Positions 9,148-17,800 of a DNA stretch of 64,000 bases are shown one piece after another; within the stretch, counting starts at the first letter, position 1, and each line of letters opens with the position of its first letter. A model generated the notes under the pieces. That model was not told the origin of the DNA. It saw only the letters and a list, made by a program, of their open reading frames with translations, and ran no database searches. Made by a program: the position numbers and the translations under genes. Origin of the DNA: Bin55 sp965205545 (GTDB lineage: Bacteria > Pseudomonadota > Gammaproteobacteria > Pseudomonadales > Azotimanducaceae); assembly GCA_965205545.1 (NCBI GenBank), contig OZ242170.1:1240001-1304000 (forward strand), given 5' to 3'.

Positions 9148-10218
9148 CTACGCTGCCGCCTGAGCCATCAGTTCATTAAGGCGCGATCGTCCGTTGTCAA
9201 ATCTATCGCCAAATCCAGCTGAAATGACACGCTTCCTGTATTCCTGTAGTTGTCGTCGCCTTATCGCAATGAGCTTGCGATAGCCCTCGTCAAACTTTTT
9301 GCTTCCTCCACCTAAGAGAATGCATAGCGACTCTGAAGTCTGCGTTAGTCTTCCGGCGGGATTGGCAGCATCGGTCAACATGCTACCTTCTGCCTCATCA
9401 AGATATGAGTGAATCTCTTCCCTCCGATCGGGTTCATTTTGCGACATGTACCTCAAGTGCATCACGCCAAACGCGACGTGCCTAGCTTCATCTTGTGCAC
9501 ACAGCCGATATATCGTCTTCTCAGCGTCGTTGTATGCCATCAGTTCGCCCATGCGAAAGATCGTCAATACCGCGCCCTCTCCTGATATGTGCAGCCGAGA
9601 CGACATCTCGGTGAAGTCTCGGGACAAATCTATTCCCCCGACGAAACCAGCCGTGGCGCCCGTCGCGCGCATCAATCCTCCGCCGTTTGCCAGCGCTCGT
9701 TTGCGAAACACATCCATGTGTCGCGACTCGTCCATGACCTGTGCCAGCAGGACCTGACGCGCTTCGAAGTAGTCGGGCGTAGTGCTCGAAATCCATCGCG
9801 CAGGAACATCGCCAGCCACGAACTCGACCTCCGTAAGAAAGGTCGCCATTTGGCATTGCGCTTGCTCTACGTCGTCCGGTAGCGGCTTGATTGACTCCCA
9901 GGGCACATCTGTGGCGGAACTCCATTGTCGTTGCAATGCCTCCTCATAGAGAAACGAGGCGTTTTCGAGCCAAATATCGCTCTTGGTTCGGACGGTATAG
10001 CCGCCTAGACGCATCGAATTGGCTCGCGGCTTGGAACCACGCGGACGTCCTGTTAGGTTGCTGCTCTCCTCGGGGATATGGCCATATTCGCCAACTTGAA
10101 TATCGGCAAGGGTGAATCCATACTTTCCGGGTTCCGCGTGGGTGCCCCAGGATCCGTGCTGATCCATCCATCCCAGGTCGAGATCAGGTAGGTTTCCATT
10201 TGTGTCTGAACTTGTCAT
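9148..10218 (-). CDS. Ferritin-like diiron-carboxylate protein (R2/monooxygenase-like)
   Basis: A 356-residue ferritin-like protein with an apparently complete diiron site: E130 or E132 in FLTEVEF, E164-x-x-H167 in MDESRHMD, E214 in SGEGAV and E244-x-x-H247 in QDEARHVAFG. This E...ExxH...E...ExxH order is that of ribonucleotide reductase R2 and bacterial multicomponent monooxygenase subunits. The N-terminal ~100 residues are a family-specific extension. The reaction, presumably an O2-dependent oxidation, cannot be read from sequence, and no reductase or ferredoxin gene is nearby. First gene of a minus-strand run with its dead paralogue, an SCP2-like protein, an unknown protein and FmdB; divergent from a PhyH-type dioxygenase. 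Confidence 0.85.
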   Translation of the reverse strand: MTSSDTNGNLPDLDLGWMDQHGSWGTHAEPGKYGFTLADIQVGEYGHIPEESSNLTGRPRGSKPRANSMRLGGYTVRTKSDIWLENASFLYEEALQRQWSSATDVPWESIKPLPDDVEQAQCQMATFLTEVEFVAGDVPARWISSTTPDYFEARQVLLAQVMDESRHMDVFRKRALANGGGLMRATGATAGFVGGIDLSRDFTEMSSRLHISGEGAVLTIFRMGELMAYNDAEKTIYRLCAQDEARHVAFGVMHLRYMSQNEPDRREEIHSYLDEAEGSMLTDAANPAGRLTQTSESLCILLGGGSKKFDEGYRKLIAIRRRQLQEYRKRVISAGFGDRFDNGRSRLNELMAQAAA

Positions 10219-10480
10219 TAATGCGGCAATACTGTGATTTTGAACGCCAAAGCCATCTGTTGTGATTTTACCTTAGGGGTACTTGAGACAGTGCTAACAT
10301 TCGACACCCCATCCCAATCAATTGTGGAGCGGTCAAGTAGGTATCATCGATTCGATTTAGCGGACAAAAGGGACCTACTTGAAGGCTGCCACTACGTTGC
10401 CCGACTCCGAGCTTGCACGCATGAATGTCTGCGGTCGAACGGATGTCGGGTGGTGCGCCAACACACCTGTCAATGAAACG

Positions 10481-11599
10481 ATGGATGACGACGGCGCGGC
10501 TTCGATACAAACGACCGGTTTTGCGGCAATGGACCCATTTGCACCAAGCTATCGCGTCTACGACGATCCCCAAGTGGAAGCACTGCGAGACTTCCTTCGC
10601 GAGAACAATGGAATTCAAGGACTTGAAATCTGCGAACCACACGAACTCGACCGAATTGAGAGACTGTTTTTTCGGGATGGATTTGTCGTTGTCGACAATC
10701 TGCTTGAGATTGGCGTGCTGAATGATTGGAGAGAAGGTTGCGCCCGCATTCTGCGCGACATCCTTGTACATCCAGGTCACGGCGGCAGAAAGTACATCAC
10801 TGAAACGAATAGATTGCCCCATCGCTATAGCTACGGAACTGCTTCGGCGTCTCGTCAGTTACTGCACGAGCCCGCATGGGCAAACATGGTCGATTTGCCA
10901 ACAACAACGCCAATTCTGACAAGGCTTTTTGGTTCAGCCGACTATCACGTTTGGGGCGCGGGTGGAGACTTGTGCCTGCCAGGCGCAATCGAATATCAAG
11001 CGCTGCACACTGATCTCCGCGAGAATTTTCAAATTTCCATGGCCAGGTTCAATCAAGCACGCACGTTAGGAATCGACTCCGAAGTCGAAGACCCAGAAAA
11101 CTTGGACGCGCGAACCCGTCAGGCCATCGTTGAACGAACTCCTCCAATGATTACGATCAACTTTCTGATGAGCGACCTGACTTGGGAGAACGGACCGATT
11201 CGACAAGTCCCGCACACGCATGGCAGCGCAGGGAGAATTCCTTTGCAGAGCGATGAGCCAATGTGGATGCGTACATCCACGCTGGTTGGAGCGAAAGCAG
11301 GTGCCGGGATGATTAGAGACAATCGGGGATGGCACGGTGCAACTCCAAACTTGAGTCGAGAAGTAAGAGCGCTGCCGGATGTCGAGTACGGCGCTCCCTG
11401 GGTTTCCAAAGATCGGATTTCACGAACCATGCCTCACGAGATCTGGCAATCGTTGACTCCCCATGGTCAAGCGATTGCACAATGGGTACGAGCCGAGCCG
11501 GGAATTTGGCCTGCTGGTGCTGGATTCATGCACCCTTTGGCAACAGTTCGGCACCACTCAAAAGAACTCGCCCTTGCTCGCAACGCACACGACGAGTAA
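10481..11599 (+). CDS. Phytanoyl-CoA dioxygenase-like Fe(II)/2OG oxygenase
   Basis: A ~372-residue oxygenase of the PhyH superfamily, distinct from the one at 1478. The motif LHTDL supplies the HxD of the iron site and GWHGATPNLSREVR supplies the distal His and the 2-oxoglutarate-binding Arg. VPHTHGS is the loop between them, and FFRDGFVVVDNLL near the N-terminus is the usual PhyH opening. The start is uncertain: the frame runs to a TTG at 10379, with ATGs at 10421, 10481 and 10529, none with a good Shine-Dalgarno; 10481 is used. It diverges from the diiron operon across ~260 bp, so joint control is plausible. Substrate unknown. Confidence 0.8.
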   Translation: MDDDGAASIQTTGFAAMDPFAPSYRVYDDPQVEALRDFLRENNGIQGLEICEPHELDRIERLFFRDGFVVVDNLLEIGVLNDWREGCARILRDILVHPGHGGRKYITETNRLPHRYSYGTASASRQLLHEPAWANMVDLPTTTPILTRLFGSADYHVWGAGGDLCLPGAIEYQALHTDLRENFQISMARFNQARTLGIDSEVEDPENLDARTRQAIVERTPPMITINFLMSDLTWENGPIRQVPHTHGSAGRIPLQSDEPMWMRTSTLVGAKAGAGMIRDNRGWHGATPNLSREVRALPDVEYGAPWVSKDRISRTMPHEIWQSLTPHGQAIAQWVRAEPGIWPAGAGFMHPLATVRHHSKELALARNAHDE

Positions 11600-11887
11600 C
11601 CAATTCCCATAGACTCAAACCTGCCTACCGGCAACGGGGTCAGGATAAACCTAGGTGCATCCCGCAAACCTTCAATGCATTGGATTTCGATGAAGGTCGA
11701 CGAACGACCGTTGAACTTCCATCAATAGCGAGCCGGGTCGTCTACCACGCGAACCGAGTCCAATTCCAAGTGTGGAGAACGTGGTGAAAGCTATTATGTT
11801 CCGCATGTAGTGCCAGCTAGCTCTGCCCGTACGTTGCGCGGTTTAGAGCAGGCGTCCGCCCAACGCAACAAGGAGTACACACCAATA

Positions 11888-12310
11888 ATGTCGTTCGAAA
11901 TCCATCCAAAGCTCCTTGCAGACTGCATCTACATCGGCGAGTTGTACCTTTGCCATGTGTTGCTCATGAACGACAGCCGATTCCCTTGGCTAATCCTGGT
12001 TCCAAAAGCCGAAAACCTTCGCGACTTCCACGACCTCCCCCTCGAGCAACGGGATGATCTCTATGATGAAATCGAAGCGGCATCAAAGACGCTGCAGGTT
12101 CAATGTGACGCCCACAAGCTGAACGTTGCAGCCTTAGGCAACCAGGTACCGCAGCTCCACATTCACGTCATTGGTCGGCGTACCGACGATGCTGCCTGGC
12201 CAGGTCCGGTTTGGGGTTCCGGCGATGCGACGCCCTATGATCTCGACGAGCTCGATTCCTTTTGTGATGAGCTTCGAGTGTCGCTGGCCATAGATGAAAG
12301 CGACGACTAA
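11888..12310 (+). CDS. HIT-family nucleotide-binding protein
   Basis: A 140-residue histidine-triad protein. The signature QLHIHVIGR (H91, H93) is present; the third triad position is Ile, which I recall as typical of this proteobacterial HIT subgroup. SRFPWLILVPK and the C-terminal AAWPGPVWG block are also characteristic. HIT proteins hydrolyse or transfer nucleotidyl groups from adenylated compounds. AAGGAG lies ten bases before ATG 11888, which settles the start although the frame is open further upstream. It ends six bases from the convergent DUF4340 gene. Its physiological substrate is not known. Confidence 0.88.
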   Translation: MSFEIHPKLLADCIYIGELYLCHVLLMNDSRFPWLILVPKAENLRDFHDLPLEQRDDLYDEIEAASKTLQVQCDAHKLNVAALGNQVPQLHIHVIGRRTDDAAWPGPVWGSGDATPYDLDELDSFCDELRVSLAIDESDD

Positions 12311-12316
12311 CGAAGT

Positions 12317-13240
12317 CTAGTCCGATTCGTCCGTTATGTCCTCGGTCGTAATGGTCACTTCGTCCCTTTCTTCCTCGTCAGGTGCAAGTTCGACAAGATC
12401 CTTGACCAATTCCGAACCAACATAGCTTGCTAGTCCATAGTTACTAACGTGGCGGTCGGATTGCACAACCCAATCCTCCGAGTCTTCAATGTAGTAGACC
12501 GTCAACGTATACGAACCGTCTTCGTCCGTGATCTCAAATTGTGCCCGTGGCTCGTTGTCGCCGATTTCAGCCTCGCTGAGTTCGAAGACTGTAAGTGACT
12601 CGAATCTGTCCATGTAGCTTCGCACCTTCGACACATCAAGCTCACTCTCAGGTAGCGACTCCCATCCGTCCTCGCCATCGGTCAGGGTGTAGTTACCCAC
12701 ATGCTCGAATGCCGTTATTGGACCAGTTGGCCGAAGGAGAGACTTCTCCAGCCACGAATTCAGAGTGGTGCTGGCCTCGTGATTTGAGAAGTCAATCGCA
12801 TAGACCGGGCCTCCCTTGACCGACCTTGCATGAGCTTTTCGAAAACTCGGAGACGTGCCAAGATAGATGTCGGCGAGTGATTCCTCGCCAGCAAACACCG
12901 ATACGTGCTTTTGAAAGGTGTCTTCAGTCACTTCGAAACGCTTTGCTGTGCTCTCACTCGTAGCTACCGGCCAATCGCCCGCAACATCCTCGAGACGTTC
13001 CAGGACACGGTCGATTTTTCGTTCGTCAGCTGGATTGCCATCCGGCATTGACCACAGGTCGTCCTCCCGCTGAAGCTCAATGGATTCGTCTGCAGTACTA
13101 AGCACCAAACGGTCAACTGTCGCACGGTCAAACTGAAGAAATGGTTCGGGCGTTGCTGGACCCTGGAGACTGAGCAACCAAATGACGGCAACAATCAGAA
13201 CCTGGACCGCGAGAATTCCTGCCAATACGATTTGCTTCAT
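12317..13240 (-). CDS. DUF4340 domain protein of a Gld-type ABC operon
   Basis: A 307-residue membrane-anchored periplasmic protein. One N-terminal transmembrane helix (residues ~5-25) precedes a DUF4340 region with the pattern LVLSTADESIELQREDDLW, VERLEDV and LNSWLEKSLLR. The C-terminal tail is highly acidic. DUF4340 proteins typically follow the GldG-like auxiliary gene in proteobacteria and are thought to be part of that ABC complex. The ATG overlaps the stop of the upstream gene (ATGA), indicating co-translation. Precise function unknown. Confidence 0.85.
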   Translation of the reverse strand: MKQIVLAGILAVQVLIVAVIWLLSLQGPATPEPFLQFDRATVDRLVLSTADESIELQREDDLWSMPDGNPADERKIDRVLERLEDVAGDWPVATSESTAKRFEVTEDTFQKHVSVFAGEESLADIYLGTSPSFRKAHARSVKGGPVYAIDFSNHEASTTLNSWLEKSLLRPTGPITAFEHVGNYTLTDGEDGWESLPESELDVSKVRSYMDRFESLTVFELSEAEIGDNEPRAQFEITDEDGSYTLTVYYIEDSEDWVVQSDRHVSNYGLASYVGSELVKDLVELAPDEEERDEVTITTEDITDESD

Positions 13241-16200
13241 TTCGATACTCCAAACCAGCTAGCCTGTTCAGTTCGACGCCTCGTGCGCAGAAAGGCGTTA
13301 ACTCCCAAAACAATGCCCAATCCAACGATGGCGGCAAAGTAGTTGCCATATTCGAACAATCCCGTTTGAGCCGGCTCCAGGGATGGAAGCGTACGATTGA
13401 AATGTCCTCGACTTCGAATGGACATCAATGAAGCGTCTTCCATGGCAGTATCGATTAGATTCGCAACAAACTGGTAACTGTTCACGTACACCATTTGCCT
13501 TGCGGAGCTAATCATGCGAACCGAATAGTCTGAAACGAATTCTGATGACCCAATCACAATCAATCGTGCCGACTCAGGAGAGTGATCAATTACTGTTCCA
13601 ACAACACCCAGCGTGTCCTCATCTTCGGTTTCGTCGGATTCGTCTTGACTGAAAGCTTCGTCTTGACTTTCTTCGCTATCGAGAGGAGCAGCCAAGGCTT
13701 CCTCATCGGTTGTTTGTTCTGCCAGGGGATCGAGAGTATCCCCCGGTTCCTCAACTACATTTAGCTCGTCAAGCTCCATGTCGTCTGCGAGCTCGTCTGC
13801 AGCATCACCAGATTCCTCTCCATTGTCCTCGACTAGATCGATGCTCTCGATCTCCTCAAGTTCTTGTGCGCGCTCACGAGCTGCAACGAGTGCAGGCGAC
13901 TCGTCGAAGTAGCTCGAAAATGATCCCTTTAGCGAAACAGCCAGTAACTGCGAGCCTACCAAACCTCCTGCAGGGCTGTAAGCCGAGATCGATCCGTCGG
14001 TGATTTTTGGCATCACCTCAGGAGAGGATTCTGTCCAGCTCCTCTCCGAACTGCGCATCAACTCCATTACCTCGCGCTCCGAGTTGGTCTCTGCGTTTAT
14101 GGAGACTGGCGATCCCCAGGCATAGGTCAATTGATCTAGGTCCTTGGCAGCTGTATCGGTGGCCACAAATCCTTCATCACGAACGTCTACGAAGAACGGA
14201 TAATCAACCATGTGCAGCTCCTGAAACGTAAAGCCGCTAACCTCGCGAATGACGGGAACGGGGAAGGCCGAGTTTCTCGGATCGAGCACCATGGATTGCT
14301 CGATGGTTACTCCTTTGTGAACAAGCCAACTCTCGAGGCCTGTGAAGTTTGGCGTTGAATTGAGAGTCTGCGAGACAACCATGGTCTCGAAGCCGCCAGC
14401 CGCAACAATCACAGTGCCTCCGCGCATCAGGAATTGATCGATTTCAAAGACCTGCTCGTCGTTCAATGACGAAGGCGCTACAACCACCAATATGTCCACG
14501 TAGTTTGGCAAGGGCGTTCGCAGTGTTGTGTTTTCCAAGTCGTAGTCGCCCATCAAGTAGCCGCGAAGCTCGGTGAACTCGCTACCCATAGGAGGCTGAC
14601 CCATGTATTGAGGTGGAGGTTGTGTTGGCGCGTAGAACGCAACCGACGTGAGCAATCCAGTCGCGAATCGCTTCAATCCTTCCTCTAATGTTCGTGTGAA
14701 TCCCTCCTTGTCTCGCGAATCGGGAATTCCCATGCTGACAACAGTTTGTCCATCGGACAACGTCAGGTAGAAATAGAACGTATTGGTGTCGAAAATACTC
14801 GCTGCCATCGGTTGAAATCCAAAGTTCTCGGCGATTTCCTCCGCAACAGCTCCACCGTCCGCTTCCGGATCGACAATGGACCAGCTGAATTTCCCATCTG
14901 AAGACTCCATAAGTTCACCCAATGCCGTCGTCAATGGGATGCGCAATTCCTCGAGCTGTTCGTGCAAGCGTTCTGGACCAGAAATGTAACCGGTGAACGC
15001 GACCTCCGAGCCCACGTAGTCGAATAGCGACCCGCCACCCTGAAATCCAGCCAACACCTTCTTGATTGCACGAGTTATGTCGTATTCGGGGTTCCTGAGC
15101 CGCACAGCTAGGTCAGCTTCGGATGTGGCTTTTACTTCAATAAGATCCCTGAATCCAAGCACCTCATACTCGTCGCCATAGCGGATGAGCAAATCAAAGT
15201 AGGAACTCACCAAACTCGTCTGGTGCCGGTCAGATACCTGGAATGTTGAGGGTTGAATCCCGTACTTGGAATTTGCTTCGTCCTCCAACTCAGCGTCGGT
15301 TGCCGGATCGACAAATTCGATCTGCACACGATTGCCACCCACTACGCCGTACTCTCTGACTAAGTCGCGCAATTGGGGAACCAAAGGTGCTAAGAGTTGA
15401 TGCGTCTTGGAACTGAAATAGCCGCGGATGAGCAAAGGTTCGCGAAGCTGGTCCAGGACCTGAACTGTAACCGGCGCAATTGTGTATTGCTGACCTCGAG
15501 TCACGTCAACCCGAAGCAAGTTGATGCTGCCGACCCAGAAATTTGCCACTAGAAGATTGGCCACCAACAGCGTGGTCACAATTGCTGCATTGCGATGGCC
15601 CGCGGATTTCGCGTCTTCCGCCCAACCCAATGACTGCAGCACCAATACATTGAGAACGAGAAAAGCAACAGTTACCGATAGATAGAAGTACAAATCTGAG
15701 AAGTCGAGAATGCCACGCGCAATCGACTCGAATCGCGAACCCGAACCAACCTTCCGCAAGAACTCCGCCACATCGTTGCTAACAAGCCCCGTGATGAATT
15801 CACTGCCAAACATGTAGAAGACAGCGCAAACGAACACGGAGACGATAAGAGCAACAATTTGATTTTCGCTGCGCGCGCTCACAAAGAGTCCGATGCTTAT
15901 GTAGGATGCTCCAAGAAGCATTGCTGCGGCATAAGCAGCAAGCACGGGGCCCCAATCCAAGTTTGCCAAGAACGCAACCGAAATGGGGAGTGGCAGTGTA
16001 AGAACGAGCGCGATTCCCAGAAGCGCCAAGCAAGCCAGGAACTTGCCTACCACCAGCTCCCACGAACTGGCCGGCAAGGTGGAGAGAAACTCGATCGTAC
16101 CAGTTCGACGTTCATCGCTCCATATCCGCATGGTTAGCGCACACGTCAGGAAGATCAGAAGGATCGGCAGCCACTCGAACATCGGTCTAACATCTGCAAT

Positions 16201-16344
16201 ATTTCGGGCAAAAAAGGCTTCGCCCCAAAAAAATACGAATAGCGTCACTCCGAGATAAGCAGCCAGGAACAAGTAACCGATAGGCGAGACGAAAAAGAGC
16301 TTCAGCTCCTTCCGTGCTATCTCGGTCAAGCACTCTGCTCTCAT
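13237..16344 (-). CDS. Fused GldF-GldG-like ABC permease/auxiliary protein
   Basis: A 1035-residue protein that joins two normally separate components. Residues ~1-245 are an ABC-2 type permease with six membrane helices and the GldF signature MRIWSDERRTGTIEFL. Residues ~260-1000 are a GldG-like ABC auxiliary domain in the periplasm (QYTIAPVTVQVLDQL, FVDPATD, DILVVVAPSSLNDEQVFEIDQFLMRGG), and a final helix near 1005-1025 returns to the membrane. A ~100-residue Glu/Asp-rich low-complexity insert interrupts the C-terminal third. The gene overlaps the ATPase gene upstream and the DUF4340 gene downstream by four bases each. Homologues in Bacteroidota support gliding; in proteobacteria the cargo is unknown, with an envelope role inferred. 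Confidence 0.88.
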   Translation of the reverse strand: MRAECLTEIARKELKLFFVSPIGYLFLAAYLGVTLFVFFWGEAFFARNIADVRPMFEWLPILLIFLTCALTMRIWSDERRTGTIEFLSTLPASSWELVVGKFLACLALLGIALVLTLPLPISVAFLANLDWGPVLAAYAAAMLLGASYISIGLFVSARSENQIVALIVSVFVCAVFYMFGSEFITGLVSNDVAEFLRKVGSGSRFESIARGILDFSDLYFYLSVTVAFLVLNVLVLQSLGWAEDAKSAGHRNAAIVTTLLVANLLVANFWVGSINLLRVDVTRGQQYTIAPVTVQVLDQLREPLLIRGYFSSKTHQLLAPLVPQLRDLVREYGVVGGNRVQIEFVDPATDAELEDEANSKYGIQPSTFQVSDRHQTSLVSSYFDLLIRYGDEYEVLGFRDLIEVKATSEADLAVRLRNPEYDITRAIKKVLAGFQGGGSLFDYVGSEVAFTGYISGPERLHEQLEELRIPLTTALGELMESSDGKFSWSIVDPEADGGAVAEEIAENFGFQPMAASIFDTNTFYFYLTLSDGQTVVSMGIPDSRDKEGFTRTLEEGLKRFATGLLTSVAFYAPTQPPPQYMGQPPMGSEFTELRGYLMGDYDLENTTLRTPLPNYVDILVVVAPSSLNDEQVFEIDQFLMRGGTVIVAAGGFETMVVSQTLNSTPNFTGLESWLVHKGVTIEQSMVLDPRNSAFPVPVIREVSGFTFQELHMVDYPFFVDVRDEGFVATDTAAKDLDQLTYAWGSPVSINAETNSEREVMELMRSSERSWTESSPEVMPKITDGSISAYSPAGGLVGSQLLAVSLKGSFSSYFDESPALVAARERAQELEEIESIDLVEDNGEESGDAADELADDMELDELNVVEEPGDTLDPLAEQTTDEEALAAPLDSEESQDEAFSQDESDETEDEDTLGVVGTVIDHSPESARLIVIGSSEFVSDYSVRMISSARQMVYVNSYQFVANLIDTAMEDASLMSIRSRGHFNRTLPSLEPAQTGLFEYGNYFAAIVGLGIVLGVNAFLRTRRRTEQASWFGVSK

Positions 16345-17249
16345 AGCTTTCCTCCTGCACTAACAGCTCTGAACAGAGCTTCCAAATCCCGTTTCTCTGG
16401 TTCTATGCTTCCGACCGCAATGTTGTCTGCAACCAACTTCCTGACAGTGGCCGGTATGTCGCTCTTCCCCTCGTCTTGCAGAGGGGTAAGCAAGTAACGG
16501 CCATTGATTTGACCAACGGATGCGATTTCTTTGAGGGAGGTCCGCAAATCGTCAATACTTGCATCCGTGGTCAACCAACACCGACTTCCTTCCTTGAGGT
16601 TTTCAAGCAGTTCGTCAACAGCGATCACGCCATCGCGCATGATCAGAACACGGCTGCAGATTGCCTCCACCTCCTGCATGATGTGTGTCGAAAGCACAAC
16701 CGTCGCGTTCTTGGAAAGCTCCTTGACCAAGTCTCGCATGTGTTGTGTTTGCGAAGGGTCCAATCCAGTGGTCGGCTCATCGAGGATAAGCGTTCCTGGA
16801 CTATGCAGAATCGCTTGTGCAACACCCACACGCTGTTGCAATCCTCTTGAGAGGGTTCCTATCGTGTCCATTGCCCGGTCCTGCAAATCTGTGCTTTCAA
16901 TTGCATACTCCACAGACTGACGACGCGATTCCTTCGGTACATTCCGAACGGTGGATGTAAACCACAAATAGTCAATGACTGAAAGCTCTGAGTAGAACGG
17001 TCTAGTTTCCGGCAGGTACCCTACGTTTGCCCGGGCTTGAGTCGGTGATTCCTGTACGTTGATCCCGTCCACGAATGCGTTGCCAGAACTTGGTTCAAGA
17101 TAGCCCGTAAGCAATTTCATGACTGTTGTCTTGCCAGCACCATTGTGACCAAGTAAGCCAACAATCTCGCCAGAAGAAATCTCGAAACTGACGTCGTCGA
17201 CAGCCACTATGTCACCGTAGTGTCGAGTCAGATTTTCTGTACGCAACAC
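16341..17249 (-). CDS. ABC transporter ATP-binding protein (GldA-like)
   Basis: A 302-residue ATPase. Walker A GHNGAGKTT, signature LSRGLQQRVGVAQAI, Walker B TLILDEPTTGLDP and the switch His in LSTHIMQEVE are all intact. YLPETRPFYSELSVIDYL is the Q-loop/GldA-type stretch. The C-terminal ~80 residues form the extra domain seen in ABC-2 exporters. GTG start at 17249, with a possible sigma70 promoter at 17285-17311. First gene of a three-gene overlapping operon with the fused GldF-GldG and DUF4340 proteins, and energises that complex. Confidence 0.92.
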   Translation of the reverse strand: MLRTENLTRHYGDIVAVDDVSFEISSGEIVGLLGHNGAGKTTVMKLLTGYLEPSSGNAFVDGINVQESPTQARANVGYLPETRPFYSELSVIDYLWFTSTVRNVPKESRRQSVEYAIESTDLQDRAMDTIGTLSRGLQQRVGVAQAILHSPGTLILDEPTTGLDPSQTQHMRDLVKELSKNATVVLSTHIMQEVEAICSRVLIMRDGVIAVDELLENLKEGSRCWLTTDASIDDLRTSLKEIASVGQINGRYLLTPLQDEGKSDIPATVRKLVADNIAVGSIEPEKRDLEALFRAVSAGGKL

Positions 17250-17284
17250 CTATAAACCCTCCAGAATTCCGCGCGGTCCACTCT

Positions 17285-17311
17285 TGTATATAGATTACCC
17301 ACCGCCGTCAA
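17285..17311 (-). promoter_or_regulatory. Possible sigma70 promoter of the Gld-type operon
   Basis: On the minus strand TTGACG (17311-17306) is followed after 15 bases by TATACA (17290-17285), about 35 bp before the GTG of the ABC ATPase gene. The hexamers are close to consensus but the spacer is shorter than the preferred 17, so strength is uncertain. Confidence 0.4.
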
Positions 17312-17800
17312 TGAAACTAAATGCAGCACATCCCATTGGGGGTTACTAATGTGGGCAATAGTGTATTAGTCAATCACTGCAATGAATTGTTCGCAACTCG
17401 CGAACCGATCATCCAAGGATGGTCCACACCCGAACTAACAGACGCCTATATTGGCAAAATTGTTTTCGCTAACTCGCAAATCTGCGTTCTTCGACAGTCC
17501 TAATCCACCCAACTCCATCGATTTTGTTCCACCGTTTACATTGATGTTGTTGTTTCGGATCCTGGAAAAAATTTGGCCAGTAAAGCCGTCGTCGGATTTA
17601 ACCAAACGGGACTTAGTCACACGTCTATGACTATTCCCGTACCGCAACTTTTGGGTTCATCTGTGAATGCAGAGTTCTAAGACATGCATGGGACTATGGA
17701 TGGCGATTTTCGCAGTGGCGTCGCGTAGATGACCACTGGTACTAGTACACTGTAAATTCGAGATTAGCTCTCAAAAGTTGGTCCGAACTGACAATTGAAA
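17312..17800. other. Intergenic region between Gld operon and AhpD-like gene
   Basis: About 490 bases between two divergent transcription units. I see no convincing coding sequence, RNA gene or repeat; short frames here lack ribosome sites and resemble no family. It presumably holds the promoter of the AhpD-like gene. Confidence 0.5.

Noticed and set aside
17435..17647. Minus-strand 70-residue frame in the 17.3-17.8 kb gap
   Set aside because: No recognisable family and no ribosome site; lies in the probable promoter region.
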